Shown: positions 45,854 to 54,307, numbered from the stretch's first letter. The stretch is DNA of 64,000 nucleotides from Dyadobacter sp. SG02 (GCF_900109045.1 NZ_FNYL01000017.1:62001-126000), one strand, 5' to 3'. A program made the numbers and translations. Notes: generated from the letters alone by a model not told the origin.

Positions 45854-45887
45854 CAAATATAGAATAAATTCAATTAGTATTGAGCAA
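45854..45887 (-). promoter_or_regulatory. Promoter of the export/kinase genes
   Basis: On the minus strand TTG (45887-45885), a 23-nt spacer and TATATTTG (45861-45854), at the end of the upstream phosphatase gene. The leader would be about 180 nt. Confidence 0.6.
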
Positions 45888-46623
45888 CCGCCACAAGTTT
45901 TTCATTATGAAAAGGGTATCTGGATAGCCAACCGTTCTTATCGGATTTCTGAATTAAATCCAGATGCGCCATTTTATGTGCGTCCGTTCCAAGAAAGGTG
46001 ATGAGCTCATTTTGTAATAGCCACTCCGCAGTTTTGTTTACCCCCGGACCGTAATGTCCCGTCAGCGATAAGATATTGAGTTGCAATTCACAGCCGCCGT
46101 CTGCTAATTTTTTATACATCGGAAGGTCGTTGTGAAAATACGTATAGCGTTCCGGGTGGGCCAAAACGGGTTGATACCCCTTTTCTATTATCAGGAACAG
46201 CGTCTCGGAGGTATTCATCAGGGGGGTAGAATAGGGGAGCTCCACAAGCAGCCGATTTCCGGGAAGCGTGAGCATCTGTTCACCTGTATGAAGCATCTCC
46301 ATAAAATGTTCATCAATAAAGTACTCTGCGGCAGCATTTATGGAGATTGAAAGGTTCGCCTCCCTGACTGCGGCCCGTACCGTTTCTAGTCCGGATAGGA
46401 TTATTTCCGGCGTATTTCTGTAACAATCCCAAATAATATGAGGAGTAGTGTACAAATGGGTGTACCCTAGTTCAACCATTTTTCGGATCATCGCAACCGA
46501 TTCTTCCACAGTCTGTACGCCGTCGTCGATATCTGGAATGAGATGCGAATGAATGTCCATTCCAATCCCACCCAGATTAAGACCTTGCTTGACTTTCTTA
46601 TTTCCAAATAACCAATTCAACAT
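45874..46623 (-). CDS. CpsB/CapC-type tyrosine phosphatase (PHP fold)
   Basis: A 249-residue manganese-type phosphatase of the PHP superfamily. Metal-binding motifs are DIHSHLIPDIDDGVQ, TTPHIIWD, LAHPERYTYF and GTDAHKM. It should dephosphorylate the Tyr-rich tail of the Wzc-type kinase and so reset the EPS assembly cycle. Its start lies 4 bp from the end of the upstream Wzi-like gene, so the two are in one transcript. Confidence 0.92.
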   Translation of the reverse strand: MLNWLFGNKKVKQGLNLGGIGMDIHSHLIPDIDDGVQTVEESVAMIRKMVELGYTHLYTTPHIIWDCYRNTPEIILSGLETVRAAVREANLSISINAAAEYFIDEHFMEMLHTGEQMLTLPGNRLLVELPYSTPLMNTSETLFLIIEKGYQPVLAHPERYTYFHNDLPMYKKLADGGCELQLNILSLTGHYGPGVNKTAEWLLQNELITFLGTDAHKMAHLDLIQKSDKNGWLSRYPFHNEKLVAVAQY

Positions 46624-46627
46624 GCGC

Positions 46628-48094
46628 TTAGAAATACTTGGCGACTCTTACCGTCAGGCCACCTGAGTTGTTTAATAATTTTCCCTGATCCCACGCGCCG
46701 ACTATTCCCAATTCGGTGTTCAGCCCAATTTTCCTGGTTGCCTCGGCATACCCGGAGAACTGGTTTAGTTTTGGGAAAATGCCATAAATGGCCGGCGTAT
46801 GAATAGCTCCCGTGGTATGTCCGTTAGGGCTGGTTCCGAACGTTCCATAGTTACGGGAGTACGATAACTTCGTCAACACTTTCCATGATCCCAGTCCCAG
46901 CTCAGCGCCCAAATGAACCATTACAACGCGGTTGTTGATAAAGTAATCGCTCGGAAACTGTGGTAGCCCGTCTCTGCTTAATGTTTTGGGTGTGATGAAA
47001 GGCGTGCCCAGTCCTGCTCCATAATAGGACCAACCCTTTGCATAAAGGTAATTATTATAATAGTCCTCATCGCCAGAAGGGGTAATTTTAGACCAGCTTT
47101 CTCCTCCCTGATTTCTGGTAAACAGGAACTCGATTAACAGTTTGTTCCAGTGGAAATTCGATGTTTTTTCCCGTTTGTTGCGAAGGCTCAAACCTGTCAG
47201 ACCGTCGGTAATATTGGATAAATGTGCGAGGCCTCCCACTTCATAGAAAAATTGGTGATACAAAAGTACATCTACACTATTAAACCTGTAATCCGCACCG
47301 ACATCAATAGAACCCATGTGGTTGCCGATTTTGCTATGATTCCAAACCCTGCCTAAAATTACGCGCTGGTAAGTGTCCCATGCGGATAAGTCGAATGGCT
47401 TCCATGCATGCCCTTTTTCCGACCAAACATTCTTCTCATCCCCAAAAAACACCTGATGGTTAAACCCACCATACAATTTCAGTTTACTATGCGGCTTACC
47501 CAGGCGCACGTAAAGCGACTTCTGATGAAATTGTGTGGTGGTCATATTCGTATCCCCATACTGAACCGGCGTCTTGCCAACCCAGCCGTGGGCGAAGTTG
47601 CCCTTAAATGCCACAAAACGTCCCAAAAATGGGATCGGGTAGTATTCCGGTATTGAAATCTGTACTTTCGGAATGCCCAATGCATTACCGGAGATCGCGT
47701 AGTTTCCTGAGGTTAGTAGCGTATCTGACAGTCCCATAACCTCCTTGATACGCCCGCCTTGCAACTGAAATATGCCAATACGGAGCTTGCCGTAGCCTTC
47801 AATCAATGTCAGATTGGAGCCCTTTCCGGCATTGCCGCGAACTTGTAGAGATGCTCCCCAGTCTACTAATTTCGTCTTGGAAGTATCGTAATCTACGCGC
47901 GCGCTGCCAATAAGGCTTGCCGAAGCGCCTGACAATGGCACACTTCCGAATTGATTGGAACGCATCCAGAATGGCACCTGGTCGCCAGAGGTGTAGCCGG
48001 CCTGACCTTCGAGGCCGAATCGGACGTAGGGAAACTGTGCCTGGGCTTTAAGGAGGGGTGTTAAGCACAAGAGTGCCAAAAGTATTCTTTTCAT
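46628..48094 (-). CDS. Capsule assembly Wzi family outer-membrane protein (copy 1)
   Basis: A 488-residue outer-membrane beta-barrel. The signal peptide ends near KAQAQ. The family opening is QVPFWMRSNQFGSVPLSG, and strand-rich repeats end in LTVRVAKYF with the terminal aromatic residue of barrels. Wzi-type proteins anchor or organise capsular polysaccharide at the surface. It shares the same layout with the next gene upstream, a paralogue. It has its own promoter-like TTG-N19-TAACTTTG and a pre-start element. Confidence 0.86.
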   Translation of the reverse strand: MKRILLALLCLTPLLKAQAQFPYVRFGLEGQAGYTSGDQVPFWMRSNQFGSVPLSGASASLIGSARVDYDTSKTKLVDWGASLQVRGNAGKGSNLTLIEGYGKLRIGIFQLQGGRIKEVMGLSDTLLTSGNYAISGNALGIPKVQISIPEYYPIPFLGRFVAFKGNFAHGWVGKTPVQYGDTNMTTTQFHQKSLYVRLGKPHSKLKLYGGFNHQVFFGDEKNVWSEKGHAWKPFDLSAWDTYQRVILGRVWNHSKIGNHMGSIDVGADYRFNSVDVLLYHQFFYEVGGLAHLSNITDGLTGLSLRNKREKTSNFHWNKLLIEFLFTRNQGGESWSKITPSGDEDYYNNYLYAKGWSYYGAGLGTPFITPKTLSRDGLPQFPSDYFINNRVVMVHLGAELGLGSWKVLTKLSYSRNYGTFGTSPNGHTTGAIHTPAIYGIFPKLNQFSGYAEATRKIGLNTELGIVGAWDQGKLLNNSGGLTVRVAKYF

Positions 48095-48099
48095 GTTTT

Positions 48100-48109
48100 A
48101 CGTTGAGTA
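48100..48109 (-). repeat. Pre-start element, Wzi copy 1
   Basis: TACTCAACGT, 5 nt before the ATG and 4 nt after a TAACTTTG box, so close to the predicted transcript start. Confidence 0.7.
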
Positions 48110-48113
48110 CAAG

Positions 48114-48143
48114 CAAAGTTACTGACTCCGATCAATTATCCAA
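48114..48143 (-). promoter_or_regulatory. Promoter of the first Wzi-like gene
   Basis: On the minus strand TTG (48143-48141), a 19-nt spacer and TAACTTTG (48121-48114). The box ends 6 nt before CTCAACG of the shared element. Confidence 0.65.
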
Positions 48144-48192
48144 TCATCGAAGGAAGGCAGTTTGAATTATTCCTTGAACAACTCAGTCGGCG

Positions 48193-49605
48193 TTAAAATG
48201 ATTTTGTCAGTTTAGTTATCACTCCCACAGAGGAAGGTATAACATCACCAGCGTCAAGGGCCGCCGCCAACCCCAGACTAAAATCGTGCCTGAATACTTT
48301 GCGAGCTTCCAGGTAACCCGAAAATTGCGAGCGTTTGCCAAAAGCCTTTTCAGTGGAAAATGTACCGTAATTCATTGAGTATGTTAGTTTAAGAAGGGTT
48401 GACCATGCTTTTGTTCCTGCCGAGACGGCACCATGAAAAGCCAGCAGGCGATTGTTGAGAAAATATTCCCGGTCATTTCGTGGCAAATCCTTACTCCCGT
48501 CCAAAGTGGTGGTGATCAGCGGGGTTCCCAGTGATGCTCCGTGGTATGACCACCCTTCGCGATATATATAATTATTGTAATAATCCTCGTAACCCAACAA
48601 TCCAAGGCGCTTCACGGCATCGGCTGATTGATTTTTGGTGTAGACCGTTTCAAAAACCACTTTTTTTAGGTGAAGTCGCTCATAGTCAGGTGTTTTCGAG
48701 GTGAAACTGATGCCGTTGATGCCGTCGGCCGCGTTGGCGAGGTGTTTGAGGCCGTCTTTGTCGTAAAAGCTCTGACGGTAAAGCATAATGGTCATTGAAG
48801 GAGCTTCGTAGGTAAAGCCGATATCGACCGAGCCGAGGTGGTTTCCAACTTGTGAATATTCGAACCGCTTGCTGAAAACGACGTACCGATATTCCTCCCA
48901 GGGCGAGAGGGTAAACTCGTTTTTCGAGAAAATAGATTTGTTGTTCCCCCATTGCACATTGTCGTTCAGCCCTGCGAAAACTTTGAGCTTCGAAGCAGGT
49001 GTGCCGAACCGCAGGTAGAGGGATTTTTGGTGCAGGTATGTTTTGGCTTCATCCACCTGCCGGTAGGGGAAATGGATCGGAAGGGTGCCCATCCAGCCAT
49101 GCGCATAACTTCCTTTTATGGCAATAAACTTTTTCAGGATGGGCAAGGCGTAGAATTCCGGAACGGAAAGTTCGATTTTAGGAACACCAAGGGCATTGCC
49201 CGATACGGAAAAGCTTCCGGATGTCAACAGCGTATCTGCAAGTCCGGTAGTTTCACGAAAGCGGCCGCCGCGGATCTGAAAGGCGCCAAGCCGGATTTTT
49301 CCATAACCCTGGATGAGCAGGGCTTTTACCCGGTTGCCCGCATTCAGGCGGCCTTCAAATCCGGCGCCCCAGTCAAAGAATTTGTCACGTGAGGGTGAGA
49401 ATGCTTTTTCAGTTCTTACAATGAAGCCCGCAGAACCACCGTCGATAGGGACGCTTCCGTATTGATTGCTCCGCATCCAGAACGGTACCGCATCGCCGGT
49501 GGTGACCGAGCCCTGCGCTTCAAGATCCAGTTTCAGCAGCGACCTTTGTGCGGACGCAAAATGGGAGAATAATACAAAAAGAAATGGTAATAGGCTTATT
49601 TTCAT
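48193..49605 (-). CDS. Capsule assembly Wzi family outer-membrane protein (copy 2)
   Basis: A 470-residue paralogue of the previous Wzi-like protein. The signal peptide ends at HFASAQ, followed by AVPFWMRSNQYGSVPIDGG. Other shared segments are YGKIRLGAFQIRGGRFRE, ADTLLTSGSFSVSGNALG and NNYIYREGWSYHGASLGTP. The barrel ends in KLTKSF. The ATG at 49605 (MKISLLPF) is chosen over a frame start 8 codons upstream. It is the first gene of the EPS block, with a pre-start element. Confidence 0.86.
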   Translation of the reverse strand: MKISLLPFLFVLFSHFASAQRSLLKLDLEAQGSVTTGDAVPFWMRSNQYGSVPIDGGSAGFIVRTEKAFSPSRDKFFDWGAGFEGRLNAGNRVKALLIQGYGKIRLGAFQIRGGRFRETTGLADTLLTSGSFSVSGNALGVPKIELSVPEFYALPILKKFIAIKGSYAHGWMGTLPIHFPYRQVDEAKTYLHQKSLYLRFGTPASKLKVFAGLNDNVQWGNNKSIFSKNEFTLSPWEEYRYVVFSKRFEYSQVGNHLGSVDIGFTYEAPSMTIMLYRQSFYDKDGLKHLANAADGINGISFTSKTPDYERLHLKKVVFETVYTKNQSADAVKRLGLLGYEDYYNNYIYREGWSYHGASLGTPLITTTLDGSKDLPRNDREYFLNNRLLAFHGAVSAGTKAWSTLLKLTYSMNYGTFSTEKAFGKRSQFSGYLEARKVFRHDFSLGLAAALDAGDVIPSSVGVITKLTKSF

Positions 49606-49611
49606 GCATAT

Positions 49612-49622
49612 AACGTTGAGCT
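49612..49622 (-). repeat. Pre-start element, Wzi copy 2
   Basis: AGCTCAACGTT, 6 nt before the ATG. It has the same spacing from its TATATTTG box to CTCAACG (6 nt) as Wzi copy 1. Confidence 0.65.
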
Positions 49623-49626
49623 TAAC

Positions 49627-49634
49627 CAAATATA
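49627..49634 (-). promoter_or_regulatory. Possible -7 box of the second Wzi-like gene
   Basis: TATATTTG on the minus strand, 6 nt before CTCAACG of the shared element and 21 bp before the ATG. No -33 TTG at the usual distance. Confidence 0.5.
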
Positions 49635-49719
49635 AGGAACAACGTCACATTTCAGCGACCGATCAAACTAATTTTATAGACGATTTTACCAAATCATAAC
49701 ATAGTTAGATGAGGGTAGC

Positions 49720-51492
49720 TCATCGCCCCGCCAACGTCTCCTGGTGCTGCCACAAATCCTGGAACACAGGGCTGTTCCGGTAAAGATCGTCGAACGTGCC
49801 TTCGTCGATCAGGTAACCATCGCGGAGAATGTAGACGTAGTCGAACTTGGTCAGTAAATGCAGGCGGTGCAGGGTGGATACCACAGCCTTGCCGCTGAAC
49901 TCGGCGAACATTTTGTCGTAGATCAGCGATTCGGTCTTCGGATCGATGCTGCTCGTCGGCTCATCGAGCAACACAATATCGCTTGTGCGCGCTGCGAGGA
50001 TGCCGCGAGCGAGTGCGAGGCGCTGCTTCTGCCCGCCCGAAAGGTTTACACCCTTTTCCTGAATGCTGGATTCGAGGCCTTTGGGCAGTTTGTCGACGAC
50101 GTCGGCGAAATGCGCGGTATCGCATACCTGCATAATGTCGCCTTCCTCAAATGGCAGGCCGAGGGTAATGTTGTAGGCAATGGTGTTTTCAAAAATTTCG
50201 GGGTCCTGCGGGAAGAGCGTCACCTGGTCGGCGAGCATTTCGATGGCGGCCTCGTGCCGGTTGTCGACGGTCACTTTTACGTCCTTTTCGGGTTGGTACA
50301 AACCCCTTAGCAACGCGAGTAATGTGCTTTTGCCGCTGCCGCTTTCACCGATGAATGCAATGCGCTGGCCACGGCGAATGCGGATATCGAGCCGGTGGAG
50401 GCTGTGCGCCTGCTTTTCGGCATCGTATACTTCGCCGTGCGAGAAGTTGAGGTTACTGATATGGATTTCCTGCCAGTTTTCGGGCAGGTCGCCGGCTTCG
50501 TCTACGCGGTGATGCTCGCGGTAAGCTTCACCAATGGCCCGGGCGGTTTGTACTTCGGTGTTGTAGCGGATGATCTCGGTATACTGCCACGCGATGTCCT
50601 GGAATACTGATGTAAACTGGTTGACATAACTCAGCAACGTCACCAGTCCGCCCACCAGAAACACTTCTCCCGGGATATAATGCTGGTATACATAACCAAT
50701 CGTGACCACAATGTAAATGATCGCGATAAACACGCTCGCTACAAACCATTTCCATTCGTTAATCGATACCGACCGCCTGAAAGGAGGGAACACGTCGGCT
50801 ACTTTTCCCATCAGGCTGATTTTCATCCGTTTTTCAAGCCTTAGCGTGATGACGGTGATGATATTGGAAAGACTGTCAAACAGCGTAGAAGAGACAATAT
50901 GCTCCTTTTCATTCGATTCGTCCAGGGCCTTAATGAATGGTTTATCAAACCTGAAAATCACAAACACGTTGATGACGCCGATTAGCACGCCTATTGCGCC
51001 AAACAGCGGAGAGAACCAGATGATCGCGACAAAGGAGAATATGAATTTGGCAAATGCATGCAGGAACATGAAGCCGTTCTGGAAAAAGTCCTTCAAGGCT
51101 TCGTAGGCTTTGCGGATGCGGTTGATCGTCGCGCCGCTGTGGTGGTCCTGGTGCCAGCGGATAGGCAAATGCAACGCCTGGTGATACATTTCGTCGAGGA
51201 AATTACGGCTCAGATCGAACGCCAGCTTGCGTTCCATAACGCGTGCGGGCCCGTGGAACGCCCATTCGAGCAGGATCAGGCCCAGGTATGCGCCCCCATA
51301 CACCCATACGTTGCGCAAGGTGCCTTCCGCATCCTGTTGAATGGACTGGATAAACCAGCCGTAAAGCAGCGGGTGCGCCGCCAGCACGAGGTTGGCCATC
51401 ACGAACATGCCATAAACCAGCAGGTAGCGGCCGCGTTGCTGCCGGGCATAGCGCCAGGCCGTGGCAAGCAGGGATAAATAGGGGTTCTTCAT
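49720..51492 (-). CDS. ABC exporter, fused permease and ATPase
   Basis: A 590-residue half-transporter. The N-terminal six-helix permease domain covers about 1-320. The nucleotide-binding domain has Walker A GESGSGKST, the signature LSGGQKQRLALARG, Walker B DIVLLDEPTSSID and an H-loop STLHRLHLL. It works as a dimer, exporting lipids, peptides or glycans; the substrate is not evident. It lies just past the EPS block on the same strand but upstream of it, and divergent from the DUF1080 gene. Confidence 0.9.
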   Translation of the reverse strand: MKNPYLSLLATAWRYARQQRGRYLLVYGMFVMANLVLAAHPLLYGWFIQSIQQDAEGTLRNVWVYGGAYLGLILLEWAFHGPARVMERKLAFDLSRNFLDEMYHQALHLPIRWHQDHHSGATINRIRKAYEALKDFFQNGFMFLHAFAKFIFSFVAIIWFSPLFGAIGVLIGVINVFVIFRFDKPFIKALDESNEKEHIVSSTLFDSLSNIITVITLRLEKRMKISLMGKVADVFPPFRRSVSINEWKWFVASVFIAIIYIVVTIGYVYQHYIPGEVFLVGGLVTLLSYVNQFTSVFQDIAWQYTEIIRYNTEVQTARAIGEAYREHHRVDEAGDLPENWQEIHISNLNFSHGEVYDAEKQAHSLHRLDIRIRRGQRIAFIGESGSGKSTLLALLRGLYQPEKDVKVTVDNRHEAAIEMLADQVTLFPQDPEIFENTIAYNITLGLPFEEGDIMQVCDTAHFADVVDKLPKGLESSIQEKGVNLSGGQKQRLALARGILAARTSDIVLLDEPTSSIDPKTESLIYDKMFAEFSGKAVVSTLHRLHLLTKFDYVYILRDGYLIDEGTFDDLYRNSPVFQDLWQHQETLAGR

Positions 51493-51683
51493 GCGAAAAT
51501 AGGTGGTTGCGGGAAAGGCGGAACCCTACCCGGCTCAGTACAACCACAAAATGCCTCCGAAGGTTGCCTCCCGGTGGGTAAACTTTGTGTGAAGAATCAG
51601 TAGTTTTTAAGAGTTTGCGGTTTACTTACACGTTGACCGATTTTCACAAACCAACCTTTTTGAACTACCAAACCGGAATTTTT

Positions 51684-52325
51684 ATGAGAAGATTAATGCA
51701 TGTTTTTTGCAGCGCCGTTTTGCTGAGCATTGCCCTTGGAATTTCTGCACACGCACAGGACGGCTGGATCAGCCTGTTCAATGGAAAGGACTTCACCGGT
51801 TGGAAGATCGGCGCGAATGCGAGTTCCTTCACGATCGAGGATGGTACCATCAAAGTGGCCGGGCCACGGGCGCATCTTTTCTACGACGGTCCGATTAAGA
51901 ACCATATGTTCAAAAACTTCGAATTCAAGGCGCAGGTGAAGACGACGCAGGGTTCGAATTCCGGTATTTTCATCCATACCACTTACCAGGAAGACGGCTG
52001 GCCCGCACAAGGCTACGAAGTGCAGGTGAACCAGTCGCACACCGATTACAAACGCACCGGAAGTCTCTACAATGTGATCGACGTGAAGGATACCTACGTG
52101 AAAGACGGTGAATGGTATACCGAGTACGTGAAAGTGGAAGGAAAGCACATTACCATCAAAATTAACGACAAAGTGGTGGTGGACTACGAAGAAACCGACG
52201 TAGACAAACGCCAGGGTGATATGAAGAACAAATTCCTGAAACAGGGTACATTTGCATTGCAGGCGCACGATCCCAAGAGCGTGGTGTATTACAAAGACAT
52301 TCAGGTAAGACCGCTAACCGAGTAA
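51684..52325 (+). CDS. DUF1080 (3-keto-disaccharide hydrolase-like) secreted protein
   Basis: A 213-residue protein with a signal peptide (MRRLMHVFCSAVLLSIALG, cleavage after AHAQ). It is followed by the DUF1080 domain: GWISLFNGKDFTGWKIG, SGIFIHTTYQEDGWPAQGYE and the C-terminal IQVRPL. The fold is a concanavalin-like beta sandwich; family members act on glucosides or 3-keto-sugars in the periplasm. The ATG at 51684 gives a proper signal peptide; the frame extends 33 codons further up without support. A YdeI-like gene follows after 14 bp. Confidence 0.87.
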   Translation: MRRLMHVFCSAVLLSIALGISAHAQDGWISLFNGKDFTGWKIGANASSFTIEDGTIKVAGPRAHLFYDGPIKNHMFKNFEFKAQVKTTQGSNSGIFIHTTYQEDGWPAQGYEVQVNQSHTDYKRTGSLYNVIDVKDTYVKDGEWYTEYVKVEGKHITIKINDKVVVDYEETDVDKRQGDMKNKFLKQGTFALQAHDPKSVVYYKDIQVRPLTE

Positions 52326-52339
52326 CAGCATTGCTTCCG

Positions 52340-52816
52340 ATGGAAGAAGAAGTTCATTTCGAATCGATACTGGAACGCCTCCCCAAAAAGGGAGGCGAAT
52401 TTTATATGATGGTACCCGACGACGTGGCCGCACAGTTCGTCGAAGGCCGCAGGCCCGCCCGTGTGCGTTGCGTGATCAACGGTAACGTACATTTCCAATG
52501 CGCCATCCGGCCGAAGGGCGGGGGAGGGTTTTATATTAATGTGGCCACGCAGCTCCGCCAGCAGGGTAAATTGGTGTTAGGCCAAAAGCTGCACGCGACC
52601 GTCCGCAAGGACGATAGCGAATACGGCCGGGATATGCCCGAGGAATTGCAGGAGCTGTTGGAGCAGGACGAAGAGGCCAAACGACTTTTTGAAAACGCCA
52701 AACCTGTGAACCAGCGGGCCATTATCCATTACATCGCCAGCGCCAAATCGGTACAGGTGCGGATCGACCGGGCGATAATGATGACGGACCGGCTTAAAGC
52801 GGGGAGGATAGTGTAG
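52340..52816 (+). CDS. DUF1905/YdeI (OmpD-associated) family protein
   Basis: A 158-residue cytosolic protein. The N-terminal DUF1905 beta-barrel (VHFESILERLPKKGGEFYMMVPDD, RPARVRCVINGNVHFQCAI) is followed by a helical YdeI-type C-terminus (MPEELQELLEQDEEAKRLFENA). The function is not settled; some relatives are linked to peptide resistance. The ATG at 52340 is used; a TTG three codons earlier is also in frame. Its stop codon (TAG) is at the edge of the first 10-bp repeat array. Confidence 0.82.
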   Translation: MEEEVHFESILERLPKKGGEFYMMVPDDVAAQFVEGRRPARVRCVINGNVHFQCAIRPKGGGGFYINVATQLRQQGKLVLGQKLHATVRKDDSEYGRDMPEELQELLEQDEEAKRLFENAKPVNQRAIIHYIASAKSVQVRIDRAIMMTDRLKAGRIV

Positions 52817-53100
52817 TGGTCAGGTGTCGTCGAGTGTAGTCAGGTATTGTCAGGTATTGTCAGGTGTATTCAGGTGTAGTCAAGTGTTGTCAAGTGTAGT
52901 CCGGTATTGTCAGGTGTTGTCAAGCGTAGTCATGTATTGTTTTCCTTTCAATGACAATGCATGACAATGCATGACGATGCATGACAATACTTGACAATAC
53001 TTAACAATACTTGACAATGCATGACAACACCTGACAATATCTGACGACATTGACAATACCCGACCATGAATGACAACGAATGACCATTCCTGACTAAAAT
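52811..53100. repeat. 10-bp-periodic repeat array with inverted half (array 1)
   Basis: From 52821 to 52940 there are twelve consecutive 10-bp units of the type CAGGTGTAGT or CAGGTATTGT. After a 10-nt centre (52941-52950) about ten to fourteen units follow in the opposite orientation (ATGACAATGC, TTGACAATAC). The two halves can pair into an imperfect stem of over 100 bp; the central 10 bp on each side pair fully if one G-T pair is allowed. It fills the gap between the convergent YdeI-like and AraC genes, from stop codon to stop codon. Confidence 0.93.
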
Positions 53101-53102
53101 CG

Positions 53103-54029
53103 TCATTCGTCGCGGTTCGTGACGTTCCGGTATTGGCTCGGCGAGATGCCTTCTGATTTGCGGAATTGCCTGCCGAAGTAGTTCAAATCGGAGAAGCCGA
53201 GCTGGTAGCAAATGTCCGAAATGCTATCCTTGGTATGCGAAAGGAGCTGTTTCGCTTTTTTGATTTTTTCCCTCAATATAAAATCCAGCGGGCTGATGCT
53301 GAACTCGCGTTTGAATGCGCGGTAGAACGACGCCCGGCTCATGCATGCCTTCTCGCTCAGCTCTTCTACCTGGATCTTCTCATTGATATTGGCCTTAATG
53401 TAATTCACGACGAATGCCAGCGGACTGTCCTCGTGCAGGTAGGAGGCGTCTTCCGTCGCCGCCAGGTGTTGCGTCTGGATAATGTGGACGATAAGCTCCT
53501 GCAAGGTAAGGTCGGCGAGGATGTCCTTGCCCAAGGCAGTACCCGAGCAGATTTTAATGAGCTTGTTGAGCGTCTGCGCGAGTTCGATATTGTTGAGGAA
53601 ATGGTACTGGCTATGCTGCAACGACCAGAATTGCTGCCGGCCCTCGCGCGGATAAGTTTCGCTGAGGCGGTCGACGATCTGCTGGATTTTCATCTGATCG
53701 ATCGCCAGGGCAATGCATTGGGTAGGATTGTCGAGCTGGGCTTCGGGGAAATCGATTTTCATCGTCACATTGGCCGGTACCAACACCGTTTCGCCCGGCA
53801 GGTAATCAAATCCGGGCTGATCGAACAAATGCATAACCTTTTTGCCCCGCAGCATGCTCGTTACCACAAAATCCTGAAAGGTGAGCGGTACCAACGCCGA
53901 AGGCTGTAAAGTTTCGAACAGATTTAACTCGCAGTTTTCCAGCGTGAATGCCCTGCGGTTCTCCACCAATGTCTTCAATGATTTCTCCCCCGAAACCGCC
54001 ACCTGATCCAATCTGAAACCCGCTGCCAT
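53103..54029 (-). CDS. AraC-family transcriptional regulator
   Basis: A 308-residue protein. Residues 1-190 form an AraC_N-type sensor domain (LVPLTFQDFVVTSMLRGKKVMHL, PGETVLVPANVTMKID). Two helix-turn-helix motifs are at the C-terminus (VEELSEKACMSRASFYRAF; ISDICYQLGFSDLNYFGRQF). It is divergent from the aldehyde dehydrogenase/DUF779 genes, 278 bp apart, and probably activates them. A 5-unit repeat array lies 70-120 bp upstream of its start. Its stop codon borders array 1. Confidence 0.9.
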   Translation of the reverse strand: MAAGFRLDQVAVSGEKSLKTLVENRRAFTLENCELNLFETLQPSALVPLTFQDFVVTSMLRGKKVMHLFDQPGFDYLPGETVLVPANVTMKIDFPEAQLDNPTQCIALAIDQMKIQQIVDRLSETYPREGRQQFWSLQHSQYHFLNNIELAQTLNKLIKICSGTALGKDILADLTLQELIVHIIQTQHLAATEDASYLHEDSPLAFVVNYIKANINEKIQVEELSEKACMSRASFYRAFKREFSISPLDFILREKIKKAKQLLSHTKDSISDICYQLGFSDLNYFGRQFRKSEGISPSQYRNVTNRDE

Positions 54030-54100
54030 TGTTCTTTTGCTTTTATAAAATCAATACCATTTCTCACATCACGCCCCCATCCCCACCACCAACCCCTCTT

Positions 54101-54150
54101 TGACAATACCTGACCAAACCTGACCAAACCTGACCAAAAATGACCACCCT
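54101..54150. repeat. 10-bp-periodic repeat array, short (array 2)
   Basis: Five consecutive 10-bp units, TGACAATACC, TGACCAAACC twice, TGACCAAAAA and TGACCACCCT, all in the orientation of the second half of array 1. It lies upstream of the AraC gene. No opposing half. Confidence 0.85.
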
Positions 54151-54227
54151 CCCTTTCCTCCATCCTCCCCATCTCCATTTCTTAAATATAATTGTTTTTT
54201 GAAAAAATGAGATAATTATCCTAACAC

Positions 54228-54245
54228 TTGACACGATCGTGCCAA
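54228..54245. promoter_or_regulatory. Near-perfect palindrome, candidate operator of the dehydrogenase genes
   Basis: TTGACACGATCGTGCCAA, 18 bp with a single mismatched pair. It ends 20 bp before a -7 box, so it covers the place of a -33 element, which is otherwise missing. Confidence 0.55.
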
Positions 54246-54265
54246 TGATTAACGCCCTGCTCAGC

Positions 54266-54273
54266 TAGGTTTG
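54266..54273 (+). promoter_or_regulatory. -7 box of the aldehyde dehydrogenase genes
   Basis: TAGGTTTG fits TAnnTTTG, 34 bp before the ATG. Lack of a -33 TTG and the palindrome at that place suggest an activator-dependent promoter. Confidence 0.55.
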
Positions 54274-54307
54274 TATCATCAATCATTTCTAAATATAACC
54301 TTTAATC

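Noticed and set aside
49708..49724. Hairpin GATGAG/CTCATC at the ABC exporter stop codon as terminator
   Set aside because: Only 6 bp, overlaps the stop codon and has no T run.
52811..53100. CRISPR array
   Set aside because: Units are 10 bp and contiguous with no spacers, the array inverts in the middle, and no cas genes are nearby.
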